From: Azadirachta indica
Lineage: Eukaryota > Streptophyta > Magnoliopsida > Sapindales > Meliaceae
DNA: 64,000 nt
Assembly: GCA_022749755.1 (NCBI GenBank)
Contig: CM040450.1
Location: 12,856,913 to 12,920,912 of the forward strand
Reading direction: 5' to 3'
Shown here: positions 38,734 to 51,596 of the stretch, in pieces
Layout of the letters: every line of letters starts with the position of its first letter
How positions within the stretch are numbered: position 1 is the stretch's first letter
The notes under the pieces: generated by a model
What the model was told of the DNA's origin: nothing
Databases searched by the model: none
Seen by the model: only the letters and a program-made list of their open reading frames with translations
Translations under genes and position numbers: made by a program

Positions 38734-38893
38734 TTTGATATTCTTAATGATATAATTGAACTGGATGAGAATGAAACACAAAAGGAAGCAAATTATGACG
38801 GAACAATCCGAGTTTGAGGAAATTTGGTGGCATTTGTTGAGAAGATAGATATCGAGTTTTATAAGAACTTGTGCGATTATGATGAGAGAAAAT
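38734..38893 (+). pseudogene. eIF3c relic 2: fragment of exon 2
   Basis: Matches the same middle part of exon 2 as relic 1: GATGAGAATGAAACACAAAA, ACGGAACAATCCGAGTTTGA, GGTGGCATTTGTTGAGAAG, then GCGATTATG(A)TGAGAGA. It keeps the segment that relic 1 has lost, but has an in-frame TGA in place of a Trp codon and internal deletions. The two relics are therefore duplicates that later decayed separately. Confidence 0.85.
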
Positions 38894-38939
38894 AACTACT
38901 ACGATTAACATTAATTTTTAATTTACGCCAATATCTCAA

Positions 38940-39870
38940 TTCTACATATCTTAAATTTGAGAATTAATATTTAATATAACAACTAAAGCATCCAAAAATA
39001 CTTTATTATATTCATATGCACCAAAATAAAATTTATTATTTTGAATGCATATCGATCTATAAAAGTTTGTCAATTAAAATAATTTATTTTTAAATTTTCA
39101 AAGATCACACATAAATCGTTTTTACAGAATAAAATTATAGAATTATGTTGCACTTCATCAAATTCACATTCATTATGCAAAGGTAGTTTCGATGAGTCGT
39201 TCAAAAGAGCAACAAAAAATAATTTTAATTTATACCAATTAGGTCCCAAATTAGCCGTTTTATGGATCCATTATAGGCCCGATAGGTTTTACCTATTCTA
39301 GATTTCGAGAACTAATAATAAATAATAATTAAAACATTCAAAAATAATTTATTATACTCATATTTATTGAAATAAAACAGTAAAATTATCGAAAGTAAAA
39401 CATAATATTTATTGTTTTCAATGCAAATTGATGTAATAAAAGTTTGTCAACTAAAATAATTTATTTATTTGAAAGATCACACATAAGTCTTTTTTACAAA
39501 ATAAAATTATAGAATTATGTTGCACTTCATCAAATTCACTTTCATCAGGCAAAGAGGTGGTTCTATAAATCACCCGTAAGAGTGAAACAAATATTTTTGA
39601 TTTACGGCAGCCTAGCTCCAAATGGGCCAATAGATTTTACGGGCCCCTATAATCTAACTATTTAAAAAGGTAGGTAAAAAGATAATTTCTAATTATTTAA
39701 GTATTTATTTTCAAAAAAATATTAAAAATAATTTCTAATTATTTAAAATGGAAACAACAAAAACAAGTGTATTGAAATTTCTAAATATAAAGTAAAAATA
39801 CTTTTAGTACACGTGAATGAAAAAAAGTCAATGACATTTGTTAGAAATATATTTTTGAAATAAATAAATA
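38940..39870 (+). repeat. eIF3c upstream flank block, copy 3 (upstream of copy B)
   Basis: Similar to 25690-26830, including the internal repetition (landmark TTATGTTGCACTTCATCAAA at about 39144 and again at about 39518). Ends in an AAAT microsatellite near 39858-39880. The 3' part of the block present in copies 1 and 2 (TTTAGTATCTAGTGG) is missing here. Confidence 0.7.
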
Positions 39871-40119
39871 AATAAATAAAGTCTTCAATTAGACATATAA
39901 AGTGGGTATTAGGTGGTAAAATTTTGATTTCAAATTTTATTCACACCATTATTAAAAATTTGATTTAAAACTTATGTAAAAATAAAAACATAAAAGATTA
40001 GTATTATTAAATTAAATTAATATTTGAAAAAAAAACAACTAATTTTTTTAAAATTTTTTATATAATTAGTTTAAAAAGAAAAAATCATACTAAAAAAGAG
40101 AAAATTCTATTCTGGACCA

Positions 40120-40326
40120 GAAAGTCCAATTTAAACATATATTTAAAACAATCTGGCCCAACTCTATTTAAAACATAATCCGGCCCAACTTATATGTCGT
40201 TTGTTTACGTTTCTAAACCCTTTTCGTTTTCTTTCTCTTTCCCCTCCAGCCGCAAAAGCTATCGTCTCTTCTTACTCCCCTTCTTCCTTTGGTTTGCGTT
40301 GGTTGATTTTGTGAAGAGAAAAGAAG
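40120..40326 (+). promoter_or_regulatory. Promoter and leader exon of eIF3c copy B
   Basis: Contains CTGGCCCAACTC and CCGGCCCAACTT (about 40155-40195). GGCCCAA (reverse TTGGGCC) is the site II-type element frequent in plant ribosomal and translation-factor promoters. A CTAAACCC telo-box-like motif and a CT-rich leader follow, ending at the donor AGAAG|GTACGT (exon end 40326). Transcription start not determined. Confidence 0.6.
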
Positions 40327-40746
40327 GTACGTATATCAATTGGTATTTATTAATTTTTTAAATTTGGTATTTTTTTTTTCCGGATCTCTTTGTTTTGCTC
40401 CTCCCTTAATTCTATTTCTCTTTTTATCTGTTTTGTTTGCGAGAAACTCAGTAAAAAGAAGGGAGCCTTTAGGTTTTCAAATTTCTTCTTGTTCTTAATT
40501 TTTGTTTTCTTGTTAGAATTTTACGATTCCGAATCTTAGTTAATTTCGGGAGCTAAGATTTTTTTTTTTTTTGGTATTGCTGAGTATCTTAAAAATTCTA
40601 TTTTTTTAAATTTGGTACTTTTCTTTCCTCTTCGTTTAAGTTTTCGAATCTTAGTGAATTTTGGTAAGTCAGATTTTTCCTTTTTATTTATTTATTTATT
40701 TATTTTGCCTACTGAGTGTTTTAAAAATTCTTGTGTGTGGTTGTAG
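40327..40746 (+). other. Probable 5' UTR intron of eIF3c copy B
   Basis: Donor GTACGT at 40327 and acceptor GGTTGTAG at 40746, 22 nt before the ATG. Contains a TTTA microsatellite (40682-40705). The last part matches the leader intron of copy A. Confidence 0.7.
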
Positions 40747-40768
40747 ATTTCTGATTTTCTACATCAAG

Positions 40769-43700
40769 ATGGCTTCACGTTTCTGGACACAGGTTTGTGT
40801 TATTGATTATTTCAGTAAACTTTGATGGGAAATTGAATGTTCCTTGAGCAGTAGTTTTGCCTTTTGATTTAACTGTATTATTTTCAAAAAGCTTTTGGTT
40901 TGAATAGCAGTTTTGGTTTTTCATAAACAGGGTGGCAGTGACTCGGAAGAGGAGAGCAGTGACTATGATGAGGAGGAGCTTGACAACGGGGGAGTTGAAC
41001 CTACTCCCCAATCCGGTAGTAGGTATCTGCAGGCCAATGCAAGCGACAGCGACGATTCGGATGGTCAGAAACGGGTCGTCAGATCGGCTAAAGACAAGCG
41101 ATTTGAGGAATTGACATCCACTGTTGACCAGATGAAGAATGCTATGAAAATCAATGACTGGGTTAGCTTGCAAGAGAGTTTTGACAAGATAAATAAGCAG
41201 CTTGAGAAGGTCATGAGAGTGACGGAGTCTGACAAGCCCCCAACTCTGTACATTAAAGCCCTTGTGATGCTAGAGGATTTTTTGAACCAATCACTGGCAA
41301 ACAAGGAAGCAAAGAAAAAGATGAGTAGCAGCAATGCTAAAGCGTTGAATTCAATGAAGCAGAAGCTGAAAAAGAACAACAAGCAGTACGAGGATCTGAT
41401 TACCAAGTATAGGGAGAACCCTGAGAGTGAGGACGCGAGGGATGAGGATGAGGAGTCAGAGGAGGAGGAAGATGAGGAGGAAGAGTTCGAGGAGGATCCT
41501 GACAACATCAGAATCGGTTCTGGGTCTGATAGTGAGGAGGAAGGAGAAGAAGATGAGCCTGAGGATAGTAATGACAAGGGTTGGACGAAGCAGACATATA
41601 GGAAAGATAAGGGAATAGACAAGCAATTCAGGAATCCTAATGAGATCACCTGGGAGACAGTTAACAAAAAGTTTAAGGAGGTCGTGGCTGCTCGGGGTAG
41701 GAAGGGAACTGGAAGGTTCGAGCAGGTTGAGCAGCTGACCTTCTTGACAAAGGTTGCGAAGACCCCTGCTCAGAAGGTAGAGATTCTGTTTAGTCTTATC
41801 TCTGCACAGTTTGATGTTAATCCTGGTCTCAGCGGGCACATGCCTATTAGTGTTTGGAAGAAGTGTGTGCAGAATATGCTTGTGGTTCTTGATATTCTCA
41901 CACAATATTCTAATATTGTGGTTAGCGACACTGTGGAGATTGATGAGAATGAAACCCAGAAGGGAGCTGATTATGATGGAACGATCCGCGTTTGGGGAAA
42001 TTTGGTAGCGTTTGTGGAGAGGGTAGATAATGAGTTTTTCAAGAGCTTGCAGAGCATCGATCCACATACGCGCGATTATGTTGAGAGACTTAGGGATGAA
42101 CCTATGTCCTTGGTTCTTGCACAAAACGTCCAAGAATATTTAGGGCATGCTGGGGAATTTAAAGCTGCTGCTAGAGTTGCCCAGAGGCGTGTTGAGCTCA
42201 TCTATTATAAGCCACAAGAGGTTTATGATGCAATGAGGAAATTGGTTGAGCAGACAGAAGATGCTGATAATGGAGAAAAAGTTGGCGAGGAGGAAAGTAG
42301 GGGTCCTTCTGCATTTATTGTTGTGCCTGAGCTTGTGGCTCGAAAACCCACCTTCCCTGAAAACAGCAGAACAATGATGGATAATCTAGTGTCTCTCATA
42401 TACAAGTACGGAGATGAGCGGACCAAAGCCCGTGCAATGCTTTGTGACATTTACCACCACGCCCTCCTGGATGAATTTTCAACTGCCCGTGACTTGCTCC
42501 TGATGAGTCATTTACAGGATAATGTTCAGCAGATGGACGTTCTATCCCAGATTCTTTTTAACAGGGCTATGGCACAGCTTGGTCTTTGTGCATTCCGTGT
42601 TGGACTGGTTGCTGAAGGACAGAGCTGTCTTTCTGAGCTGTATTCGGGTGGAAAGGTGAAGGAATTGCTTGCCCAAGGTATTTCACAAAGTAGATATCAT
42701 GAGAAGACTCCAGAACAGGTACTCTTTTTCATATTGTTTTTTATATGCACTTAATGTTTTTGTACATATTTTTGCCAGTACTATGTTTTGTGCACTTATG
42801 TTTTCATGTGTATTTTTATCAAATGCCGTTTTCTGTAATATTGTGAGCTTGGATGGATGAAAAATATCTTGTCAAGCATAATTAGTTTTCCTTTTTGTTT
42901 TCAGAGTCAATGTATTGTTGGGATTATTATCTGTTGCATGATGTAACTCTCATTTTCTTCTCTCTTTCATTATGTTTCTGTAATTGCAGAGATACACCAG
43001 GCAAGAAACTACTCACCAATTAAGAAAAACAAAATAAATTTTTTACCTTTTTCCCCAAAGGATCAGTAGAATTTTCCTGTGGAGAATAGTCAAACATATT
43101 AGCCTAAGAAATAATTTGGTATGTGGACATTGTGATATCGAGCAAAATGAAATCAAGGATTATAATGCATTTTTTCAATTTATTTTTGTGTTGTGAATAA
43201 TGCTTGTTTGATGGCTAAGGTGAGGCATTTGTTGTAAATTTTTATCCCATTGACTCACCCATTGTAAATTATTGGTTTTATCAGGAAAGGCTGGAAAGAA
43301 GGCGTCAGATGCCGTACCACATGCACATAAATCTTGAGCTCCTGGAGGCTGTGCATCTAATTTGTGCCATGCTACTCGAGGTACCTAACATGGCAGCCAA
43401 CACTCACAGTTCTAAGAGCAAGGTCATAAGCAAGACATTCCGCCGGTTACTTGAGGTGAGCGAGAGGCAAACTTTCACGGGTCCTCCTGAAAATGTAAGG
43501 GACCATGTAATGGCTGCCACAAGGGCCCTTATGAATGGAGACTTCCAAAAGGCTTTTGATGTTATCAATTCCCTTGATGTCTGGAGGCTCCTCAAGAACA
43601 GAGAGAGTGTCCTTTGGATGCTTAAAGCCAAGATTAAGGAAGAAGCTCTGAGGACGTACCTTTTTACCTTCTCATTGTCCTATGAGTCACTAAGCTTGCA

Positions 43701-44205
43701 TCAACTGATGAAAATGTTTGACCTATCAGAAGCACAGATTCACAGCATTGTTAGTAAGATGATGATCAATGAGGAGCTTCATGCAAGTTGGGATCAGCCA
43801 ACCCAGTGCATTGTCTTCCACGATGTTGAGCACTCTAAGTTGCAGACTCTGGCATTCCAGTTAACAGAGAAGCTGTCAATTCTAGCTGAAAGTAATGAAA
43901 GAGCATTGGAGACAAGAATTGGTGGTGGTGGATTAGATCTGTCTCTTAGGCGGAGAGAAAACCAAGATTATGCTGCTGGTGGCAAATGGCAGGACAACTT
44001 GTCCTTCAATCAGGGGAGGCAAGGCAGATTGGGATATGCCGGTGGTGGTGGAAGGGCGTTGGCACCAGGCCAAGGATATTCTAGGGACAGGACAGGTCAA
44101 CTTCGGGGAACGGGTGGATATTCTGGACGCGCTGCAGCTGCAAGGGGATCTCAGATGGATGCTTCAAACCGTATGGTCAGTCTGAACAGGGGAGTACGCC
44201 TTTAG
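40769..44205 (+). CDS. Eukaryotic translation initiation factor 3 subunit C, copy B
   Basis: Coding exons 40769-40792 (MASRFWTQ), 40931-42718 and 43285-44205; 2733 nt, 910 aa, open throughout. Same architecture as copy A: acidic, Ser-rich N-terminal region with long Glu/Asp stretches around residues 175-235, helical core, PCI region at about residues 665-815 (exon 3), then a Gly/Arg-rich tail. It keeps the block [20 protein letters not shown], which fits what I recall of eIF3c from other plants, so it is the best candidate for the main functional copy. Exon 2 is nearly identical to copy C, whereas introns and exon 3 are closer to copy A. Downstream, an 18-bp segment with AACAACTTAGCAGT is duplicated just after the stop codon. 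Confidence 0.95.
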
Positions 44206-46610
44206 AACAACTTAGCAGTTAGAACAACTTAGCAGTAAGATTATCGAAAGCAGGAGAAAGAAACACAAATCATTGTGAGATTTTTGAATAGTCTCTAGTG
44301 GTGAACTTCCTTTTTGGTTCTTAAATTTATTTGTAGTAAACTGGAATTTTCTTTTGCTTCCTTTTTAATTTGAAATGGAATGGAATTTTGAGAGTGGATT
44401 TTTCATTGTTGACAATTATTTATTACCATCAATTTTTGTGTTTGACAGATGACCCTCCATTGTCCATTATCTGTTTCAGTTGTTTTTTTTTTTTTTAATA
44501 TTACAATTCTATAAGTATCTAATTAAGTATCTATTGGTATTTAATTAGAAATTTGCTAGAACTTTTACTAAGAAGATAATCTGCAGTGGTTGAGTACTTA
44601 GAGAAGTTGCCTTTAGAAGGGAAGGAATTGTTGTCTAGAGATTTTTAGGATTAGGCCACATAACGTGTGGAAAATCTTGTAGAAACACTCACATGGTTCA
44701 AACGATCAAACGCATTTCCTCTGCAGGGAGGAAGTGCGCTCTAAACATTTAGTTTGATTGTTAACTTTTTTCTGAGAACAATTTATTTAATTAATAAATT
44801 TTAGTGTTACCGCATGATGTTTAGCATTTGAATTTCTGTCTACACTAAGACATGGTGTGAAGGATTTGAGAAGGCAATGGTATTAATGCTTTATCCATAT
44901 GCATGGAATTCATAGGCTTTCTCCATTATGGAAAACAGAGGCTGATTTATAATTTCAATTGCTTGTTTTGGTCGTGTAATTCGAAAATAACTATTTAATG
45001 CTGAAATATATCCCAATTTAGTGGTGTTGATTTATTTCATGATGAAATAGTTTCAACAATTTTCAGAATTATTTGATACCCATTTAACTATTTCACGCAA
45101 TATTTTGATTGGCAAAATTTTCTACCCATTCTTCTAGTTTTAAAATGATTTTTTTACAATAATATAATGTCTACTTGTTGCAAATAAATTTTTTCAGAAA
45201 GGTTACTCTTCGTGTTGTAATCTTATTTTTGTAGGTAAGAAAATTAAAATTATAGTTAAAATCCTTTATATTTTAATAAACATATATATGTTAATTTAAA
45301 TGATATTTAAAAAAAAAATTATAAAAAATGAAAAATTTAGGACCAAGTTCGAATTATTAGTTAAGTCGAGAATCTAAGTTGAGGACAAAAATAAAGCCAT
45401 TGTCAATTGTTCAAGTGAAGTTTGAGATCAAATTTCGCTTACACTAATATTTGATATAAAATTTAATTTATATTTAGGCAATATTTAATAATAATAAATT
45501 ATTTAAAAATTTTAATATCAATAATATTAGTAAATTATTTTATTTTAACTTTTAAAAAATACTAATAAAAATATTGAGTATGATCAATATATTGTCTAAT
45601 AATCAAATTTAAAAGATAAACCTAAAACTTGAAGGTTAGAATGAACATTTATCATTAAATTGATTTTTAAAAGTAAAATAATCTTTTTAAATATTTGCTT
45701 ACATTGAAGTGACTAGTTTTAACTATTAAAGTTAGTTAAAAACTTGGAATGAAATAAGAAAAAAATAAAGAGAATTTAATTTATGCAATTTTAAATCCTC
45801 AAAAATTTTATTAGTGTATTTTTATGCCTATTTTCGCAGGCAATCTTCTTGCTTTAATCTTCATTTATTAAATTGAGTTTAAGATGAGGGTAGAATAATT
45901 AATTTTTGACAAGATTTAATATTTTATATGTTTTAGTCAGTCATTGTTAATAATGCTGGTGTTATCAAATCTAATGCACAACATTTGTATTTTAGAAAAG
46001 TTTGATTTTATATTTATATAATGTTTATTTCGTAAAAATTTACTATTAGTAAATTAAAATAATAGCTAAAAGGTACGTAATTTTAAGACTGCTTTTCTAT
46101 TTTAAATAAATAATTAGCTTAGAAAAAAATTGTCTCTATATAAGTTATACCTAGAAATTAATTTTGAAAAAATATTTAAAATTTGCGATATGATAGTCTA
46201 TTTGAATTCAGTTTATTAAATTCTACTTTTATTTTTAATATATTCTTATTATTTTGTTTAAGAAAATGTCACCTCTCATTATTAATAAAATATTACGCGT
46301 TATTATATTTTAAAATATTTGAAAAACTTGTTTCTATTATAAACAAATTAATAAATTCAGGTGATCTTTGTCACTTAATTTGACCATATAATCTCACAAA
46401 ATTATGATTTTAACTCATATGATTTAATCATATCCATATAATATCTAGTCAATTTAATTTTTACATTTTATTCTTTATAAAATGAGTTTTTTCATTATGA
46501 TTTCATGTAATAAAAGTAAGTGCACTTAATCTTATTTATTATTAAAAATAAATAACTTGTAAATATAAATAAGGGTTATGAGTTAATAAAATTTATATTT
46601 AAACTTTTAT
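44206..46610. other. 3' UTR and duplicated 3' flank of copy B
   Basis: Aligns by eye with 32031-36680, but is shorter because it lacks the 1.35-kb element and other AT-rich stretches. Shared landmarks include GGTGAACTTC, GGTGTTGATTTATTTCATGA and AAAAAATATTTAAAATTT. It has its own unmatched piece at about 44480-44770. No gene seen. Confidence 0.6.
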
Positions 46611-46930
46611 CTTTTTTTTCTCGATTTATCTTTTTACTTGATTTATCTTTTTACTTGGCCAAAAAAAAGATAAAAATCGACCGAACCAAACAAAAATTTT
46701 TCAATACAGTGAAGCGAACGGTTTTAAATATAAATACTTTTTCAATCGAATCGAATCGAATTAACTCCATTCGATTCGGTTCGGTTCGGTTGACAAATTC
46801 CGGTCTTCTCACTACCGTTTAAAAGGGTAGCTGCCCAAGTTCTGGTTAAAACGCATTCTCTCGTCTCTCTTCCTCTTCGCGCAACTTTTCCTTCCTCTTC
46901 ACCGGACTTACACCGTAAAGGAACCAGGTA
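46611..46930 (+). promoter_or_regulatory. 5' flank and leader of eIF3c copy C
   Basis: Starts where the A/B flank similarity ends. Contains a CGAATCGAATCG/GGTTCGGTTCGG repeat stretch (46742-46795), probably transposon-derived, then a CT-rich leader-like segment (46855-46927) ending ACCAG|GTATTT at 46928, a possible leader-intron donor. The matching acceptor before the ATG at 47246 is not clear. Promoter unrelated to those of A and B except for the CT-rich style. Confidence 0.4.
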
Positions 46931-47245
46931 TTTCTCTTTCTCTTCACTCTCTATTTCTCATTCTCATTTGTTTTTATTTCTCTCTCTTCGGTTTCCACCC
47001 AGTTAGATTTATTTCTCTTGGTTTGGTTTGTGAGAAACTCCGTAAAAAGACGTGGATTTAGGTTTTCGAATTTCTTTTTTATTTGATGTAGTGAATTGGT
47101 GGATAAGAAATAAAAAGAGGACAGAAAAGCGGAAATCCTTGATAGCGAAGGAAGAGGAAACCTCCCCACAGAGACTATAAAAAACTGAAGACACAGTAAT
47201 CAGTCGACTTACTATCAAACAACTTCCTTGACTTCAATTGCAACG

Positions 47246-50200
47246 ATGGCTTCACGTTTCTGGACACAGGTTTGTGATATTGATTTTGGTAAAATTTAAT
47301 TGGGAATTGACTTTATTAAAGCAGGAGGTTTCGTTCTCCGTTGAACTGTCCAATTATTTTTTTAAGACTTTTTGAGTGTTGGTTTTCGTTTTTTATCGAC
47401 TATTATTCTGTTTTTTACAGGGTGACAGTGACTCGGAAGAGGAGAGCAGTGATTATGATGAGGAGGAGCTTGACAACGGGGAAGTTGAACCTACTCCCCA
47501 ATCCGGTAGTAGATATCTGCAAGCCAATGCAAGCGACAGCGACGATTCGGATGGTCAGAAACGGGTCGTCAGATCGGCTAAAGACAAGCGATTTGAGGAA
47601 TTGACATCCACTGTTGACCAGATGAAGAATGCTATGAAAATCAATGACTGGGTTAGCTTGCAAGAGAGTTTTGACAAGATAAATAAGCAGCTTGAGAAGG
47701 TCATGAGAGTGACGGAGTCTGACAAGCCCCCAACTCTGTACATTAAAGCCCTTGTGATGCTAGAGGATTTTTTGAACCAATCACTGGCAAACAAGGAAGC
47801 AAAGAAAAAGATGAGTAGCAGCAATGCTAAAGCGTTGAATTCAATGAAGCAGAAGCTGAAAAAGAACAACAAGCAGTACGAGGATCTGATTACCAAGTAT
47901 AGGGAGAACCCTGAGAGTGAGGACGCGAGGGATGAGGATGAGGAGTCAGAGGAGGAGGAAGATGAGGAGGAAGAGTTCGAGGAGGATCCTGACAACATCA
48001 GAATCGGTTCTGGGTCTGATAGTGAGGAGGAAGGAGAAGAAGATGAGCCTGAGGATAGTAATGACAAGGGTTGGACGAAGCAGACATATAGGAAAGATAA
48101 GGGAATAGACAAGCAATTCAGGAATCCTAATGAGATCACCTGGGAGACAGTTAACAAAAAGTTTAAGGAGGTCGTGGCTGCTCGGGGTAGGAAGGGAACT
48201 GGAAGGTTCGAGCAGGTTGAGCAGCTGACCTTCTTGACAAAGGTTGCGAAGACCCCTGCTCAGAAGGTAGAGATTCTGTTTAGTCTTATCTCTGCTCAGT
48301 TTGATGTTAATCCTGGTCTCAGCGGGCACATGCCTATTAGTGTTTGGAAGAAGTGTGTGCAGAATATGCTTGTGGTTCTTGATATTCTCACACAATATTC
48401 TAATATTGTGGTTAGCGACACTGTGGAGATTGATGAGAATGAAACCCAGAAGGGAGCTGATTATGATGGAATGATCCGGGTTTGGGGAAATTTGGTAGCG
48501 TTTGTGGAGAGGGTAGATATTGAGTTTTTCAAGAGCTTGCAGAGCATCGATCCACATACGCGCGATTATGTTGAGAGACTTAGGGATGAACCTATGTCCT
48601 TGGTTCTTGCACAAAACGTCCAAGAATATTTAGAGCATGCTGGGGAATTTAAAGCTGCTGCTAGAGTTGCCCAGAGGCGTGTTGAGCTCATCTATTATAA
48701 GCCACAAGAGGTTTATGATGCAATGAGGAAATTGGTTGAGCAGACAGAAGATGCTGATAATGGAGAAAAAGTTGGCGAGGAGGAAAGTAGGGGTCCTTCT
48801 GCATTTATTGTTGTGCCTGAGCTTGTGGCTCGAAAACCCACCTTCCCTGAAAACAGCAGAACAATGATGGATAATCTAGTGTCTCTCATATACAAGTACG
48901 GAGATGAGCGGACCAAAGCCCGTGCAATGCTTTGTGACATTTACCACCACGCCCTCCTGGATGAATTTTCAACTGCCCGTGACTTGCTCCTGATGAGTCA
49001 TTTACAGGATAATGTTCAGCAGATGGACGTTCTATCCCAGATTCTTTTTAACAGGGCTATGGCACAGCTTGGTCTTTGTGCATTCCGTGTTGGACTGGTT
49101 GCTGAAGGACATAGCTGTCTTTCTGAGCTGTATTCGGGTGGAAAGGTGAAGGAATTGCTTGCCCAAGGTATTTCACAAAGTAGATATCATGAGAAGACTC
49201 CGGAACAGGTACTTATTTTGTGCTTAATAGTTATATGTATATGTATAACTATTACTGTCGTGACTGGATATTTTGTATTGAATGGTTTGATTGCTATGGA
49301 GGACTAGTATATATTCCTTTGTTAGTAATTTGTAAAGTTGCATTGCTGTTCAATTTCTGTAAATTGAGAAGTCGTCTCCTGCCAGGTATAATTTTGTGAT
49401 TCTAGAACAATATGATCAACATATAGAAGTGATGGAAGAGGTTGGAAAATAAAATTACTATCGTTGTCTTCAAAGGAACAATAGAATTTTTCTATACAGG
49501 ATGGTCAATCATATTAGCCAAAAAATTGTGATTTAGAAATTATTTATTGACTGAAACTAAATAAAGCATTTTTTTTATTTTTCTATTGTGAATAATGCTT
49601 TTTGATGGTTACTGTGAAGCTTTTATTGTGATTGTTTGTCTGAAAGACTCGTTCATTATTACTTATTATATTTACTAGGAGAGACTGGAAAGAAGACGTC
49701 AGATGCCATATCATATGCACATAAATCTCGAGCTCCTGGAGGCTGTCCATCTGATTTGTGCCATGCTGCTTGAGGTCCCTAACATGGCAGCCAACACCCA
49801 CAGTGCTAAGAGCAAGATCATAAGCAAGACATTCCGCCGGTTACTTGAGGCGAGCGAGAGGCAAACTTTCACAGGTCCTCCTGAAAATGTGAGGGACCAT
49901 GTAATGGCTGCCACGAGGGCCCTTATGAATGGAGACTTCCAAAAGGCTTTTGATATTATCAATTCCCTTGATGTCTGGAGGCTCCTCAAGAACGGGAGAG
50001 TGTCGTTGGGATGCTTAAAGCCAAGGTTAAGGAAGAAGCTCTGAGGACGTACCTTTTTACCTTCTCATTGTCCTATGAGTCACTAAGCTTGCACCAACTC
50101 ACAAAAATGTTTGACTTATCAGAAGCACAGATACACGGCATTGTTAGTAAGATGATGATCAATGAGGAGCTTCATGCAAGTTGGGATCAGCCAACCCAGT

Positions 50201-50589
50201 GCATTGTCTTCCACGATGTTGATCACTCTAAGTTGCAGAATCTGGCATTCCAGTTAACAGAGAAGCTGTCAATCCTTGCTGAAAGTAATGAAAGAGCATT
50301 GGAGACAAGGATTGGTGGTGGTGGATTAGATCTGCCTCTTAGACGGAGAGATAACCAGGACTTTGCTGCTGGGACAGCTGCTGCGGGCTTGTCCTTCAAT
50401 CAGGGAAGGCAAGGTAGATCGGGGTATACAGGTGGAAGGGTATTGGCACTAGGCCAAGGTACTGGATATTCTAGGGCAGGTCAGCTACGAGGAACTGGTG
50501 GATATTCTGGACGGGCTGCAGCTGCGAGGGGATCTCAGATGGATGCTTCAAATCGAATGGTCAGTCTGAACAAGGGAGCTCGCATTTAG
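47246..50589 (+). pseudogene. eIF3c copy C, frameshifted in the PCI region
   Basis: Exons 47246-47269, 47421-49208 and 49679-50589, with good splice sites. Exon 2 (596 codons) is open and differs from copy B at roughly a dozen bases. In exon 3 one A present in A and B is missing between 49993 and 49994 (AAGAACGGGAGAG here; AAGAACAGGGAGAG in A). The frame shifts after about residue 709 and ends at 50044, giving 725 aa without most of the PCI region. The original frame reopens and runs to 50589. Either a young pseudogene, a truncated protein with altered function, or an assembly error. The rest of exon 3 looks well preserved, so the break would be recent. Confidence 0.8.
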
Positions 50590-51596
50590 AGAAACGTAGC
50601 TGCAAGATCACTAAAAGAAAGAGAGAATCCATTCTGGTGAACGGCCTTTTCTGTTCGGATCTTTTTGGTTCCTAAATTTATTTGTAGGAAACTAGATTTT
50701 ACTTTTTGTTTTCTATTTATTTGGAATGGGTTGGAATTTTGAAAGTGGATTTTTCATGCTTGACAATATATATTAACTTCATTTTTGTGTTTTACAAATA
50801 GCCTCCATTATCTATGATCTGATTGAGTGATTCTCTGCCTGGTATGTGCATCTCAAGGCTCTTGTTTTACATTTTGTTATAGGTCACAGAGATTTTTGTT
50901 TCTTTCAAATAAGTGCATATCAAGTTTTGATAATCCGTAAAATATTAATTAATTTAACGATAAGATTTTTTCGAGGTTTACGGTTTGAATTCCGCTTTCA
51001 AACATGAAAGGGTTTGATTTTTATGTTTACATAAGGGCTGAAAAGAACATACATAATTCTTCCATTGCAATGCATATAATTAAGTTTCTACAGTAAAACC
51101 AGAGAAGAAATTGAGGGAGTGGCTACCACCAGTTTCTACTAAAAAAACTCCTTACCACCACCGAACACAGAAGAGGATTTATAAACAAAAAACGGGAAAA
51201 AGAGTTTCAAAATACCAAGGACTATCCATTCTGAAGAAGTAAAGAACAAGTTTTCCTATCAATTTCAATCAACTCATAATAACTTACAATTGCCCATTCT
51301 CATGATCAAAATATGCATTAAAGAGACCAATACAAGCAATAGAAGAGGATTCCAAAATTTTAAACCAAATGGTTATCAACGAGAAAATCTTAAAATATTA
51401 AAAAAAAAAAAGAAAGAAACTTGCATATGAGCAAAACTGAGTGAGGTGAAAATTTCCCTTATCTGTGAATAGGAGTTGCTTAAAAGACCACGAGAAGTAG
51501 GTCGAAACTCCGGGTTGAGCTTTCTCTACCACAAGACTTTCAGAAATTGATCCCTCTGACTTCTTCATTAACATTTTCTTTTTCAATAATTTTCTC
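50590..51596. other. Convergent 3' regions of eIF3c copy C and the TRAF-type gene
   Basis: The first 200 nt resemble the 3' UTRs of A and B (TGGTGAACGGCC, AAATTTATTTGTAG). The remainder up to the opposing stop codon at 51597 should hold the 3' UTR of the minus-strand gene. No other gene or element recognised. Confidence 0.6.

Noticed and set aside
41065..41667. 200-codon Ser-rich open frame on the minus strand (and its twin at 47555-48157)
   Set aside because: It is the reverse strand of the acidic, Glu/Asp-rich part of eIF3c exon 2; GAG/GAA runs read backwards give Ser/Leu-rich frames.
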